Assembly: GCA_038501785.1 (NCBI GenBank)
Contig: JBAMJR010000170.1
Coordinates: 6,770,501 to 6,834,500 of the forward strand
Direction: 5' to 3'
Origin: Myoxocephalus aenaeus
Lineage: Eukaryota > Chordata > Actinopteri > Perciformes > Cottidae
DNA length: 64,000 nt
This document shows positions 34,335-46,394 of the stretch, piece by piece. The position numbers were made by a program, and so were the translations under genes. Numbering within the stretch: the stretch's first letter is position 1; every line of letters starts with the position of its first letter. A model generated the notes under the pieces. The model was not told where the DNA came from and did not search any database. It worked only from the letters and a program-made list of their open reading frames with translations.

Positions 34335-35150
34335 GAGGTGTCAGGCTGATTTTATGTTAGGCTGTGCCATTAAAAGGACATCTGGATTCAAAGAAAGAGC
34401 AGAGGAGTTATTACAAGACAAATATAAAACAATTATCAGATTTATCCTTCAGTATTTCCGTTGTTTAACATCTTCAGCCACCCCCATTTCCCACATGGCC
34501 AAGATGCAGTTTGTAATGGCATTAGACACGGATATCATTGATGAAGAACAAACCAGCAGTTACAGTATCAAAACATGCGCAGCTGCATTGGTGAATCTTC
34601 ATGGGAGCTGTGGTTTATTTAAAATGTTCTCAACACAAGGTTCAATTGGAGCTTTTGATTTTTCAAGGTCAAGAATAAACATCCAGTCTTAAATTTATTG
34701 TTGTATTATTCATGAAAAGTTCAGATAGTAAGAGCTGTTACAGATACTTGTTTAGATGATTGTAACCCCTGGGAAGATATTTCACTTTACCAGAAAACCC
34801 TCAATGAGAGATTGCATTAAGTCTCTTCTGGCTAGCCTGAATATGTCGTCAAGAGATCGGCTCTCTGTCATGTTTCTGGAACACATATTCATGTTTTATT
34901 GCAGCAGCTTCAGTAGCAAGTTGCTGTTCACTTGGCCCGTTGCCTGAACCGTACAGTAGCTTATGATCAATGGCAGACTTGATGACACACTGAATTTCTC
35001 TCTCTCTCCTTTACTACCTTTCAAACCAACACCCATTCACCTCCTCTGTCTCCATCTTAGCCCCTTTTTTTGTTGTTTTAACCATAAATAGCTGAACAGT
35101 GCAATGTAGAGTACATGTAAATGTCTATGTTGGTGTGATGATCCTTGTCA
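34335..35150. other. Shared spacer of the tandem unit
   Basis: It matches 14533-14820 and 17228-17815 joined directly, showing that about 2.4 kb in unit 1 between them is inserted material. A 112-aa frame at 34354-34692 exists only because of this junction and is not conserved. No gene called. Confidence 0.55.
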
Positions 35151-35621
35151 TTGATCAACCCTGTCTCCTAAAAATTGCGTTCCCCCAGAACTAATACACA
35201 TGTTCAATTACGTTGACTGGAAACATATTTGCACCTTCATTATGTTTGAGTTTGACGTATTACAAATACGTTGATTATACACATATTTTTATTTTATTGT
35301 TTTTACGTTTGTGTTTGACGTATTACAAATACGTTTATAATCGTGTGTTTGTGTTATTATTTTCTTGCTTTCCTGCTGAATTTAAGCATATTTTAATTTC
35401 TAAACTCTGCGGAGGAAAAGAAAAGGGCGATGCAGCCCAAAGTGGGTGATATACTCCATCTAGTGCAGTAAACCACTGCAATCAACTCAGCAGACACTCA
35501 GATCTCCCTCCGTAGTCAAATCAGCTGCAGCAGACACTGACGTGAAAAATATTCAAAAGGGTGGAAAGAGCCACGGGACACAACATCCGTTTTTCAAAAT
35601 ACTGACTGATATGGATGTGTT
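35151..35621. other. Unit 2-specific segment, no gene recognised
   Basis: The word gtttgacgtattacaa recurs at 35247, 35320 and 35672. Otherwise nothing supported. Confidence 0.3.
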
Positions 35622-35743
35622 CAGAACATTTCTGACCACATCCAAACATCTTAACTGTACCAGTATGTTTGTGTTTGACGTATTACAACATTTCTGTATG
35701 ACCAGTACAGTTAAGATGTTTGGATGTGGTCAGAAATGTTCTG
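35622..35743. repeat. Inverted repeat, about 38-bp near-perfect arms
   Basis: Left arm 35622-35659 (cagaacatttctgaccac...) and right arm 35706-35743 are exact or near-exact reverse complements around a loop of about 46 bases. The right arm runs straight into the XK-related coding fragment. Confidence 0.75.
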
Positions 35744-35808
35744 CGCTCTGGGCCATGATGTTCGAGTACACGGACGTCAACATGCTGCGGCTGCTGGAGA
35801 CTCTCCTG
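35743..35808 (+). pseudogene. XK-related (XKR) protein fragment, left part
   Basis: The codons read ALWAMMFEYTDVNMLRLLET followed by LL, a block characteristic of XKR-family membrane proteins (phospholipid-scramblase family, XKR4/8/9 relatives). The right part continues at 38639 after a Harbinger insertion. Upstream is hairpin sequence and not XKR sequence, so only about 44 codons of the gene are present. It may be a lone exon piece or a captured gene fragment. The assignment rests on motif recognition. Confidence 0.7.
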
Positions 35809-36550
35809 GGGCCGGTTTTTCAAAAGTTTTAATCTGGATCAAACTGATCCAGATTTGGAAATCTCTTTTTCTGCTATCCAGGATCACGTAATCCATTTTA
35901 TTTGTATGCTGGTTTTTCAAAGCAATGTGGGATTGGATAACTCTAATCCGGATTCAAACTGTTCAGGATCACCAAATCTGGATTACCTGTGGTCTAAATG
36001 GGATCACAATGTAGCTATGTAAAGAACAACAGGTAGAATAGTGTGGGGTCACTCCAATATGCTTTATTTGAACAGAAAATAGGACTGAACGGAACAGCAA
36101 ACAAACAATATAAACATCCCCCTCCATTGTCCATTTCTTGGAAACAGGCAGTCCGCTCATCTGAGACCTACAACAAATAAATAAATACATACTTTACCCA
36201 CAAATACATTATGGATGTTTCGAACAGGCTTCAAACAAAGATTTATTGAATTTAACTGGATAAAAAAAGGCTTAAATACTTAACAAAATAAATGACTTCT
36301 TAGTTCTTCTTATGAGTAGTTCTTCTTATGAGTAGTTCTTCTTATGAGTTCTTCTTCTTCTTCATCATCATCATCATCATCTGCTTTGTCTGCTGTGGAG
36401 AGACCAGCTTGTCCAAGCTTGGCCTTTAGGAGGCGGATCTCAAGTCTGGCCTTGGTTTACTGCAGTCGGGCAAGAATAAGCTGTTCCTCTGCTAGATGGA
36501 TCTGTACTTCTGCCCTTTCAGTCTCTTTTTGCAGAAGTACCTTATAGGCG

Positions 36551-37090
36551 TCATCTTTCTTTGGGTGCTTTGAGCCTCTCTGGGGGTCCTGTGGGAACTA
36601 GGCCTTCTGGCTCCACCTGTGATTGACCTTCTCCCTCAATTACAGGGCTGAGATTAAGAATAAATGTTTCTGAAGAAGGCTCACTTTCTGCTGTCATCAC
36701 AGGCTCACCATCCTCTGCAACATCTTGGATCCCATGCAGAGCTTCCAACTTTTCACCTCCAATAATAGTAAGGACTATGTCTGTGTATTCACCCCTCTTA
36801 TATGGGTTGTTGCCTGTTTGGCTGTTCTTGGCTTCAGCGTGGTCTTTTGTTGCCCTGGCCTTAAGATTCTTCCACCGAAATCTTAGTTTCTCTGTTATCC
36901 TCTTCTGGCCAAATCCCATGGCATTCACATGTTGTGTGATTTCAGCCCAAATTCCCTTCTTCATTTTACTGCTCACTTCACCACCCTTGGCAGAACTAAA
37001 AGATCCTACCAATGACCTATAATGGCACCTAACACCCTCCAGTAGGGCGTGGGTTTCAGCAGCAGAGAAATTTGGGCTTTTCGAGTCCAT
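36551..37090 (-). CDS. Harbinger Myb/SANT-like DNA-binding protein
   Basis: A complete frame of 179 aa starting MDSKSPNFSAAETHALLEG, with the start at 37090. The N-terminal third has the trihelix Myb/SANT pattern: tryptophan in KKGIWAEITQHVNAMGF, then RFRWKNLKARATKD. An acidic, Ser/Glu-rich C-terminal half follows. In Harbinger elements this protein binds the element ends and carries the transposase into the nucleus; NAIF1 is the domesticated vertebrate relative. It lies head-to-head with the transposase, 181 bp apart, suggesting a shared promoter region. It is open from start to stop although its partner is broken. Confidence 0.8.
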   Translation of the reverse strand: MDSKSPNFSAAETHALLEGVRCHYRSLVGSFSSAKGGEVSSKMKKGIWAEITQHVNAMGFGQKRITEKLRFRWKNLKARATKDHAEAKNSQTGNNPYKRGEYTDIVLTIIGGEKLEALHGIQDVAEDGEPVMTAESEPSSETFILNLSPVIEGEGQSQVEPEGLVPTGPPERLKAPKER

Positions 37091-37271
37091 GGTTCCTCCG
37101 CTTTGATGTAGCAAGCATCATTTTATAGGCCTTGGGTATGATTCCATTAATTGAACACAAGCCAAAGCAATTAAGCTAACAGGTGTGTTTGGGAAGACCA
37201 ATTTACACAGCCATATGTATATTCAGCCTTTCTCAGAGGACTCAGAGAGAAGGTCAGAGAGAGGCAGTGAC

Positions 37272-38112
37272 ATGGCAGTTGTTGTCCATCGCCACCACAG
37301 GAGAAGATACCGTCAAAGGGTGTATGTTGAGCGTATAGATCCACTGCAGAAATATACCAATGAGGAGCTGTATGCTCTGTTTCGCTTCGGAAGAGCTGAT
37401 ATTCAGTATATTGTGGACCTTCTCAGGCCCAAGCTCCAACGCAGAACCCAAAGGAGTCATGGTCTGTCTGTGGAGGAACAGGTCCTCATTGCTCTTCGCT
37501 TCTATGCGTGTGGGACTTTCTACCAAGTTGTGGGTGACTACATGGGTGTGGAAAGATCAACTGTTTGTGATGTTCTGAAAAGTGTGTCAACTGCATTGGC
37601 CAGCCTGATTAATGAATTAGTTTCATTTCCGAAGGATGACCAGATCATCCAGGCCAAGCAGAATTTTTTTCTTTTGGGGAATATGCCCAATACTATTGGA
37701 GCAATCGACTGCACCCATGTGCACATACAAGCACCTCATGAGAATGAGTGGGAGTTTGTAAACCGAAAGGGGAGACACAGCATCAACGTTCAACTTGTGG
37801 GCAAAGCTGAGCTCCTCATCACAAACTGCGTTGTGAGGCGGCCTGGGCCTGGGCCTGCGCTTAAATGGAGTTCTGAAGAGGCGCTTTGCATGCCTTAACT
37901 ACTTGAGAGTGGAACCACAGAAAGCATGCAACATAATACTTGCTTGCATTGTCCTACACAACATCGCAACCAGGCGCAAAGTCCTTCTCTGTGATGACGT
38001 CCCTGATGCACCTGAGCCCATTGGAGACACTGACCAACCTCCGGCATTCTGTCAGAATGAGGGCCCGACTGGACGACCAATAAGAGATGCAATTGTTAGA
38101 CACTATTTTTGA
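37272..38112 (+). pseudogene. Harbinger DDE transposase (HARBI1-like), internally deleted
   Basis: The N-terminal two-thirds is open from ATG 37272 to 37898. It shows the helical HTH region (GLSVEEQVLIALRFYACGTF, then GDYMGVERSTVCDVLK) and the first catalytic Asp in IGAIDCTHVHI. After ELLITNCVV the sequence jumps directly to the KRRFACLNYLRVEPQKAC block in another frame, continuing to 38112 (IVLHNIATRR). The region normally holding the second Asp and the Glu is missing, so it cannot be catalytic. Confidence 0.85.
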
Positions 38113-38635
38113 TAAGTCCATGACTGATGATTGTGTCAGTGTGATTAATGTGTAATGAACAAAGACAGTTTGGGGATTAATTTATGGGGCCGAAATATTT
38201 ATACTTTATAATTTGCTGTAACGAAAGGTTGCTAGCCTACATAGCCTACCTACTGTATGTACTTCCTGTTGAACAATTCAAGTGAAATTGATGAATACAT
38301 GTAAATACTGTAAAATGCATGATATAAATGTTGTATTATTTAACTAACCGATTTTAGTTACCTAGTTTTATTACTGATATCCACCATGAATCCACCCTCC
38401 TGCTGGGATCAGTTTAATCCTGATTTTTGGGATCAAAATCCTTTTTGAGATCCCAATCCTACCAAAAAGTTTTGAAAACCCCAAACTCAAGGTTTGATCC
38501 GGATCAACAACAAGATTGGATTACGTGATCCAATCCAATTTCTGAATCCTTTTTTTCTTTTGAAAAACCCATTTTCAAGATTTGATCCAATCCGATAGCC
38601 GTAATCCGATCAGATTACTTTTGAAAAACCGGCCC

Positions 38636-38704
38636 CTGGAGTTCGCCCCTCAGCTGCTCCTGCAGCTCTGCATCATGATCCAGGAGAACCGGGCCAAGTT
38701 TTGA
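38636..38704 (+). pseudogene. XK-related (XKR) protein fragment, right part
   Basis: After the duplicated CTG it continues EFAPQLLLQLCIMIQENRAKF and then TGA. This joins in frame with the fragment ending at 35808 once the transposon and one CTG are set aside. APQL-LQL is a hallmark of XKR proteins. The stop may lie in what was once intron. Confidence 0.7.
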
Positions 38705-39177
38705 TTATTCATTTTCTTTTTTTTTTTTTACATTTACCTTTTTTTTACATTTACCTTTATTTCTGTCAAGAAGTGAGAGTAAGACAGGGGAGGTTGTATT
38801 TCACTTCCTACTGATAACGACGAGAAAGAGCCCGACAGTGCATGGGGAAGAGGAATACAAAAAGCAGTGTAGAGACCCCCGTAGAGGAATAGAAGGACGA
38901 CAGAGGAGAGGGGCACAGAAGAGGAATGAAGGAGAGAAGAGCTAAAGGATGAAAGAGGAGGAGGAGGTGAAGAGATATTATGCAAACAACCCATAGATTC
39001 TTACTGTGTGTGGTTGTCGGACAAAAAGAAGCTCAGGCCGGGCCAGTTGATAAAGTCTCAACTACTGCTCCAACACTTTGTCAATGCTGTAGTTTACAAC
39101 TATTGGTGTCTCAAAAGTGGTCGAAGAATTCACTGGAAACAGTCAGAGATCAATACAATGATGTTTATTGTTCAAGC
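38705..39177. other. Spacer, no gene recognised
   Basis: T-rich run, then a GA-rich stretch. Nothing supported. Confidence 0.3.
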
Positions 39178-39461
39178 TGTGACGACCCCTCCCTTACACT
39201 GGTTCCGGGTCCTGTTTGCTTTGTGAGTTGTCGTTCAGGGTGTTCATCAGCTGATGAGCCACACCTGAGCCTGCTGGCTGTTATAAAGACGCAACACCTG
39301 AAGATAAGAGGGTTCGCTCCCTTGACTGGCTGGCTGCTCTCCTTGGGCGGACACTACAGCTTATTTGTTTAAGATGGTTGCATTATACTTGAAATAAATG
39401 TTGATTTATTGCTTTGAACTTGTCTGGTCTCCCATCCATGTTGCAGTCTTTGGGCCGGACA
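39178..39461 (+). mobile_element. Solo LTR, TGTGACGACCCC...GGGCCGGACA
   Basis: 284 bp with TG...CA borders, flanked by AAGC (39174-39177 and 39462-39465). It contains TATAAAG (about 39281) and AATAAA (about 39393) as promoter and polyadenylation signals. No internal region. Orientation is from the order of these signals. Confidence 0.7.
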
Positions 39462-39758
39462 AAGCAAATAATTAACCCGAGGCATTATTGGAGCAACACT
39501 GTCTTATATCGTTTTTCCGTCTGAGGCGGTGGAGATACGTTTTGGAATTACTTGTGGTTCCACCCATACCTATACTTCTCAAATATCCCAATAAAAAAAC
39601 ATGGTGGGTGAGTTTCACTGCCTGCCTGGCAGTTACCATGCTTTTGTTAAACACATTCAATAGTGCTGGCTTTACTGTGACAAATTTAACTCCAACAAGT
39701 TCTGACAAAGACAACCAATTCTAAAATCAATTCACCGTCTGGGGCTCACAGCAAAGGG

Positions 39759-39760
<2 letters not shown>

Positions 39761-39802
<42 letters not shown>
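39761..39802. repeat. (TC)n microsatellite
   Basis: An uninterrupted run of TC followed by a short CA run. Confidence 0.9.
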
Positions 39803-39813
<11 letters not shown>

Positions 39814-40319
39814 TTGCTCTTCCTTCTTTTTCAATGTCTTCTTATTTAAACGTTATACAGTAGTAGCACACACTCCACTTTGCTCTGCTTTCACCTCCTG
39901 ACTCAAAGCTGTAGCTATGAATCAGCACTGTTGACAGGGTTCTCGTTGGTTTCCTGTTTGTCCTGTGTGTGTGGTTGCCTGGGTGTGGCTCCTCCTCATT
40001 CCCTCCTGCTGCCAATTGACCTGCAACTCATCCACTCATCAAGCACCACAGTTGATATACCCCAGCTCTTCACTCCAGTCTTTGCCAGATCGTCAGTCCT
40101 CACACGTGGTACTAATGCTACAGCCAAATTAGGGTCCCAGCCAGTGGTGGCTAGTGGAATTTATTTTTTTGGTAGGGCCATCTAATCAATTTCAGCAAAC
40201 ATCCCAGTATGATTCAATGCAAAAAAAAGGTATCAAACACGCATTACTACTTTGCAGTTAAATATTTAACATGTATTCTAACACTTTGGCATAATAAGGA
40301 CATCTTATTAATACAATTC

Positions 40320-40334
40320 AGTGTGTGTGTATAT

Positions 40335-40367
<33 letters not shown>

Positions 40368-40384
40368 AATATATATATATATTA
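40320..40384. repeat. (GT)n/(TA)n microsatellite
   Basis: Mixed GT, CA and TA dinucleotide runs near the left end of the hAT; the same place in the 2799-5503 copy also has a TA/CA run (about 5306-5330). Confidence 0.8.
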
Positions 40385-40387
40385 ATT

Positions 40388-41462
40388 AGGGCTGGGCAAA
40401 GTTGAAAAAAATGTAATTTAATCGCATAATTTTTCTGAGATTAATCGCATTATGCGCCAAATTCAATAATTAAGTAAAAACTAGTGTATTGCGCGCTGTT
40501 ATTTTAAAGTAATGTTATCAGAACAATATAAAAGGCATTCTGGAGCAACAGCAAGTTAACAACAGTATATACATCAAAAATATATGCTAGGGAAGAAACA
40601 AATTATGTATTTTATTTTTTTTAATGCTTCTATATGACTGGTCATTCAATTAAATATTGTATTTATTTTCAGATGTTAGACTATTTTATTCAAATGTAAA
40701 ACAGCTTAATATCATGCTGAAGAAGAAACATTTGTCTTTTATCAGGGAACAACATAAACAGTCTGTCTGTTCAGTAGTAAGGGTCCCTGTGAGGGACAAG
40801 CCACTCCTTCTTTTGTCATGTTCAGTTTGTTTGTTTGCTCCTTAAAGATGTATGTTAAAGACCAGCAATTGATTAACTTTATACAAACGCAATAAGTGCT
40901 TTTGATCTTGTTCAGTTCAGTTTTTCTTACTCAGTGAGAAATGTCCAGTCTGTGTTGGCTTGAACAAGTGCACTGAAGTTTGGTTGAATGAGGTGGAGAT
41001 GAAGGACAGCTGACAGGTATCTCAGCGGCGGCTTTGCGCATGCGTGATTAATGCTCTGTGAGGCGGAGCAGCTCGCGGCACCACCCGCTGCTCGCTGAGG
41101 ACAGAAACTGCAGAACAAGACGTGCTTTCCCGTCAGTCTGTTGGCAACAAGCCGGTCGCTGAGGTCGCGCGCACATACGTAAATAGTCTTTCAAAGTAAA
41201 AGCAGTGCGGTTGTATTGCATTTATGGCGCGCATCTTATTTCTTTCTTCTTCTTTTTTGATTGACCTCACGCGGGCCGGACTGGGAGAGCCGTAAAATGC
41301 CCAGGTCTGAACTGCGCCGTCTGGGAGAGATTTAAAGTGCAGCACCTGTGTGCGGCAGTGATAAGCCCCTCCCAATGCAAAAAAAAAAAGAGTTAACACA
41401 TGATCAAATAATTAACGCCGTTAATAGTTTGCTGCGTTAACGCGTTTTTAACGCTGACGGGC
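40388..41462. mobile_element. Dispersed repeat with ttaacgcgttaa-type ends
   Basis: It begins agggctgggcaaagttg with atttaatcgcat and ends with acgccgttaatagtttgctg, then cgcgtttttaacgctgacggg. This is a repeat type commonly met in fish DNA. GC-rich middle at 41000-41330. No transposase; class uncertain. Confidence 0.45.
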
Positions 41463-43461
41463 CACCTCAAAACCTGGCGAACGTGCCAGACCTGACGAGT
41501 GTCATTCTTTGACGGGTCCCGTTCAAGACCAGTGAAACGAGAGTGGGTGGTTTCCCTACCTCTTTTGTATGTACAGTATAGGAAACTGGAAGATCCCGTT
41601 AAGCCAGGCAACGTCAACCTAGGAAACTGAGAAGCTTATTCAGATTTTAAATATGATAGAGCTAATGATAGAGAATAGCTCCAGAGTTCTCTACCCAACT
41701 TTCTCCTAAGGAGACATTATTATTATTACCTTATAATTTCACCATGAAAGATTTATGGTTGAAAACTCTCTTCTCCATTGATCGCCCTGTCGGCTGTGCT
41801 GAAACCCAGACGTGGAGGAAGTAACCACAATATGTACTTCCATAACCGTCACACCGCTTTTGAGGATATGCTGTTGCCGTAAGTTTGTGAGATTAAAACT
41901 AAGAAGAGTATAGAACGTATACCCCTACTGGATATTATGCTATCTGTTTATAACACTTTGATTTTATATAGCGCTTTCTGAAAACTCCAAGATGCTTCAC
42001 ATTTGAATCATTCACCACTGAGAGGAGCTACCATGCAAGGTGCCACATCAGGACCATCTATTTAAAATCCCCATATTTTATGTTTCTAAGCCCCCCAACT
42101 TTAGAGGCTCAATGCTGCTGAACTCTAGAGGCTCAATGTTCCCCACTTTAGAGGGCCAATGCTAACTGACCCTTGTATGAGGTACCTCATACAAGGGTCA
42201 GTCCGTGTCTCAGAACACCAGCCAATCGCACTGGGCTCGACGCACGGGTCACCACCTCTGGCCTTGAGCTTTATTATCTCCGCAGAGATATTACAACCCT
42301 GGTCTTAATTATGGAGTTAAGCTCCTGTACTCAGCCTTAAAACAGAAGAGGAAAATAAGTCACCGAACACACGAGAACAGACCGTCACACACGGCTCCGT
42401 TCTCGAGAGAGGGAATACCTTATTTATCTAATGCCATCAGCTGTTATCAAACTACAAAAAATAATACATTTTATGACAAACTCTTGCAAGGGGACCAATA
42501 CTTATAAATCCCTCTCCCAGCCCGGAAGCACACAGCGGTGCCTGGCGTGGGAGCCAGAGGTCATCCAGGTCCAGTGATCTCTCTCTATAATAGTTACACC
42601 AAGTATGTGTCTGTTATGTATATGTATCCTGTATGTTTATCAGTGTGTGTAGCCGTGGTGGATGCACCTCAACTCACCTCGGGGGCTGTCGGGGCGTCTG
42701 AAGCTCTGCCTCTGGTCTCAGGTGGATGGAGCAGCAAGAATTGAAGAAGACGAAAAAAGGGCTACGGACGCGCTGACTTGATTTAAACTTCGATATCAAT
42801 ATTTATTTCACCAAAGATAGAAAAAGGATGTACAAGTTACAAATGCAACCTCGAAAGCTGAGAAGATAGGAGAACTGAGGCTCTACTGAAAGTGCGGAGA
42901 AAACTAATTGATTCAACTACACCAAAGTATTGCTACGTCTATTCACCTAACTCGCTCAAACGCAACTCCCTTAAAACTTATTATTCTGTTCCAAATTTCA
43001 ACTCGACCCCCCTCGTTTCTGAGGCTTTCTTGAACCCACGCTCTTTCCTGTGTTACTTCCCCTTTTTTACACCGCAGTTTTATCAGTCTTGTTTCTGCTC
43101 ATCCTCTCAGTCTTCACACATATACAAGGAACAAATCAACATTTTATCATCACTTTACTACAAAGGTTATTTGAAGAGACGCCACAGTTTTAATTTTTCT
43201 GCACATCTTAACGGCCTGCTTCCTGCGATCTGTACCTTCACTCTGTTGACCGTGTAAGACTATAGGAGCCCCTACTCAACTTCTGCTTTACTTTTGTCTC
43301 AGGCACAGGCCTGCTCACCGCAGGGCCTCACAGCTCATGGCTGCGTCCGGAGTTTAGGTTCTTGTACTCTGACACTATATAAAGACTCTTTGTGTTAAAG
43401 CTGTCAGTAACCGGCCAAGGCTCCACGTTGATAAGAGATTCACACCAGAATGGCAGGCTGT
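41463..43461. other. Interior of the large hAT, no gene recognised
   Basis: It contains short direct repeats of tagaggctcaatg (42090-42160) and the palindrome at 42165. A 121-aa frame at 42892-43257 is Ser/Tyr-rich with no signature. Probably further nested repeats. Confidence 0.3.
42165..42202. repeat. Perfect 38-bp palindrome, no loop
   Basis: actgacccttgtatgaggt followed immediately by its exact reverse complement, centred on GTAC. No such structure is in the related copy at 2799-5503. Confidence 0.9.
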
Positions 43462-43469
43462 CCAACAAC

Positions 43470-45112
43470 CAGGGGCGTCTCTAGGATTTTGACACATCTG
43501 GGGCTTAGCCCAGAAGAGTGAAGCAGTGAAATTTTTAGACATAGAAACACTCTCCACATACCCTACAGGTACCTGCTCTTCTGGACTGAATTGAATTGAG
43601 GCATTTCATGGTTACCAGTTAATACCAAATAGGCTAGCAATTTTCACAAACTTCCCTCAATAGCCCAGGCACAAAAATGCCCCATTCATCATGTTGAACA
43701 TACCAACAGCAACCATTCAGCAACAGTAAACATTGAGATGTTTAATGAACCATGCATCTTGTCATGTACAGTGTTTACATTGTACATGTAATGCTCTTTA
43801 AATACTCATATGTATTTATTCTTTACATATTCTTTAACATTATTTAACATAACATACTCTTTAACATAATATTTAGACATAAGATGCTAATAATTCTAAT
43901 AGTGCTCAACCAACACAAACACTTAAAGTAGTGGTTCTCAAACTTTTTCTGTAAATAACATTTTGTGATTCCATCTGCGCTTTTATAAATAACAGAATAA
44001 AGAAAATTGCAATCACTTAAAGTTTCAAGTAAATCAGATTGCTCCATCAGAATTTTTTTTTAATGTTTTAATTGCAATCACTTAGATCAATGAACAGGAA
44101 GTTGTATCTGTGCAAAAAAAAAATACTAATATTTAGTTACTACTAAATAGCTCATTGTGGAAAACAATAAGCTATTTTTTTTTTTGCCAAACAAAACAGA
44201 ATGAGTGCAGATATGTGAGCATCAGGTTGCATCAGTATTAGTGGAGCAGTGAGCTGCTTTCCTCTACACATCTTTTTAAAACAGGGTTGTAGATTTGATA
44301 CAATTCATGTTCAACGTTGAGATCTGTTTTCTGTTTTGAGACACGCAGCAGCAGAAAGGACGTCACGGAGACTTCTGGCAAAACGCCAAAAAATAAGGGA
44401 GTCGCTGCGCAAGCGTAACCTGTTAACGGCGTAACCATTTACCCGAAAGTACAGGCATTTCTCCATGTATTTATTAATGACTTAGTTTTATGTCCGTGTA
44501 CTTTGTACTTTTGTAATGTGTGAAGCCAGCAGCTCATTGTTGGTAGAAGACACGAGCACTTTGGCTCTTTCACCTGGAGCAGGAGAGCTGCTCTGGTGCG
44601 AGGAGAACTCCGGTTGTTCCTCACATGAGAGCTGCTGTTGCCATCTTCACCCTGGGAGCGTTTAAAACGCAGATATAGCGGTCTGCTTTTCACGCGACAT
44701 ATTTTTCGCCGCTCTCTGTCCGCTGTTGTGTGCTCAGTGCTCACCTGTGTGTGCGCGCGCACGTGTCTGTGCGCATCGCGGTGGAACTCCGCCGTGCGCG
44801 ATGCAGAGGAGAGGCGTTAATGCGACCATTTAGAGACAGAAATGACAAGCTGTCGTGTGGATAAGATCAATAAAATACGTCCGTTTAGTTTGTTTAATAA
44901 CAGAACAAGGTGTAGACCGGTTCTATAGGAAAGAGAAACTTAAATGACGACTTGTATAATAGGGGGGCGCACACTGCAAGTGCGCCTGCTGCCTGACGCC
45001 GCTGTTTTGGGTGAATGACGTATTTTCTTTTTTTTTTTTAATTAAGATTCGGGGCTAATTAAAAAACATCCGGGGCTTTAGCCCCGGATGTTTTAGCCTA
45101 GCGACGCCACTG
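43470..45112. mobile_element. hAT-family element nested inside the larger hAT
   Basis: Termini CAGGGGCGTCTCTAG (43470) and TAGCGACGCCACTG (ending 45112) are flanked by the perfect 8-bp duplication CCAACAAC (43462-43469 and 45113-45120). It is 1643 bp and has no transposase. A near-terminal hairpin, acatccggggct-TT-agccccggatgt, lies at about 45065-45090. Confidence 0.85.
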
Positions 45113-46359
45113 CCAACAACATGCATTGATTATTTTAAACTTACCTGAGAAGAACCTTTATTAATTAGTGTATCTAACCCCTAACTTCCATACCATATGA
45201 AAATAAACGTATTGTTGACATCACCAGCTAACTACTATATTTATTTAGAGGACATACCCGTTAATACAACATTTAGGCTACGTCTATATTAAACAACACC
45301 TGGACCTTATGAGAAGTCACTACCACGCCGCAATAACTTCCTTTATGCCATGTGCCCACACCTGGCGCCGTCACCCAGGTGAGGATGAACTAAGTTTAAC
45401 TGCTGCATCGATACGTTATTATTCGGGCAACCTGATATGTACTCTACAGATGTGCACCCCTTCCGCGCTGGAAGGATGGTTCATACTGATTAACAAACTC
45501 ATACATTCAAACTCCAGACGCGAGTCTGGTCCCATAGTTCCTCATCCGTTAAACACAGAGGAGCGGAACAAAAATTCCCTGTAATCTGACATGTAATCTG
45601 ACATGGTACCGGTTACCATCCACTAGACGTAATAGGCAGAGGAACAATTTCCCCATTCGCATCGGTTAGAGCTGAAATGACAACTGACAACAACGCTGTG
45701 ATTGGCTTAGGGAATTGCTCCGATAGGTTGGTTCATTCAACATACACGCCCCCAATCAGCTGATGGAGTAATCGCTGTGAGACTACAGACTGGCTCCTGA
45801 ATGAACCAGCAAGTAACGATTGTCTTCCTAACTGAATTTACGCTTGAGCTTCATTATAACTTCAACTAACCTTGTGCCTCTTCAGGGGAGTGCTAATATC
45901 GTTACTGTTTCTAATTTGTATACAAAATTGACCATATTTTCCGTAGATTTTTGACATTCAATCTGCACACAATGCAACTTCTTTTTTAACTCCACGAGCC
46001 GCCTTCAAAATAAAAGCATCTCATCTTAAAACACACGAGAGACGAGAACACGCACGTTTGGGCCAAATCATTTTGGCGCCAAGCTGAATCTCTTTTTAGG
46101 GCGCTGATTAGATAAATTGTATGTCACTCATTTATATCTTCAATCAGTAATTGACTAAAGTGGTTCTTAGACCCGCCTCTCTTGGGCCAAAACAATTTGG
46201 CCCATGGATGCGCGTTCTCGTCAGACAGCAGACAGGCGGAGAGGACGTGCAGGAAAAGCATATATTTTGCGCAGATATCCTTTTTACAAATATTACTGGG
46301 TATATTCCATGTTTCAAAAACACAAATATTGACAATTTGTATGATTTATTTTACACATA

Positions 46360-46394
<35 letters not shown>

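Larger units (their letters stand above)
35809..38635. mobile_element. PIF/Harbinger transposon, two-gene type
   Basis: Inverted termini GGGCCGGTTTTTCAAAAG (35809) and the inverse ending at 38635 are flanked by CTG (35806-35808 and 38636-38638), a 3-bp duplication as expected for Harbinger. It is 2827 bp. It carries a minus-strand Myb/SANT-like gene and a divergent plus-strand DDE transposase, the standard Harbinger pair. The transposase is internally deleted, so the copy is not autonomous. Confidence 0.9.

Noticed and set aside
34354..34692. 112-codon frame in the shared spacer
   Set aside because: The homologous unit 1 sequence (14533-14820) does not keep the frame.
36344..36547. Poly-serine frame
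   Set aside because: Translation of a tca/ttc triplet repeat antisense to the Harbinger Myb gene region.
42892..43257. 121-codon Ser/Tyr-rich frame
   Set aside because: Low complexity, no homologous support, inside a transposon interior.
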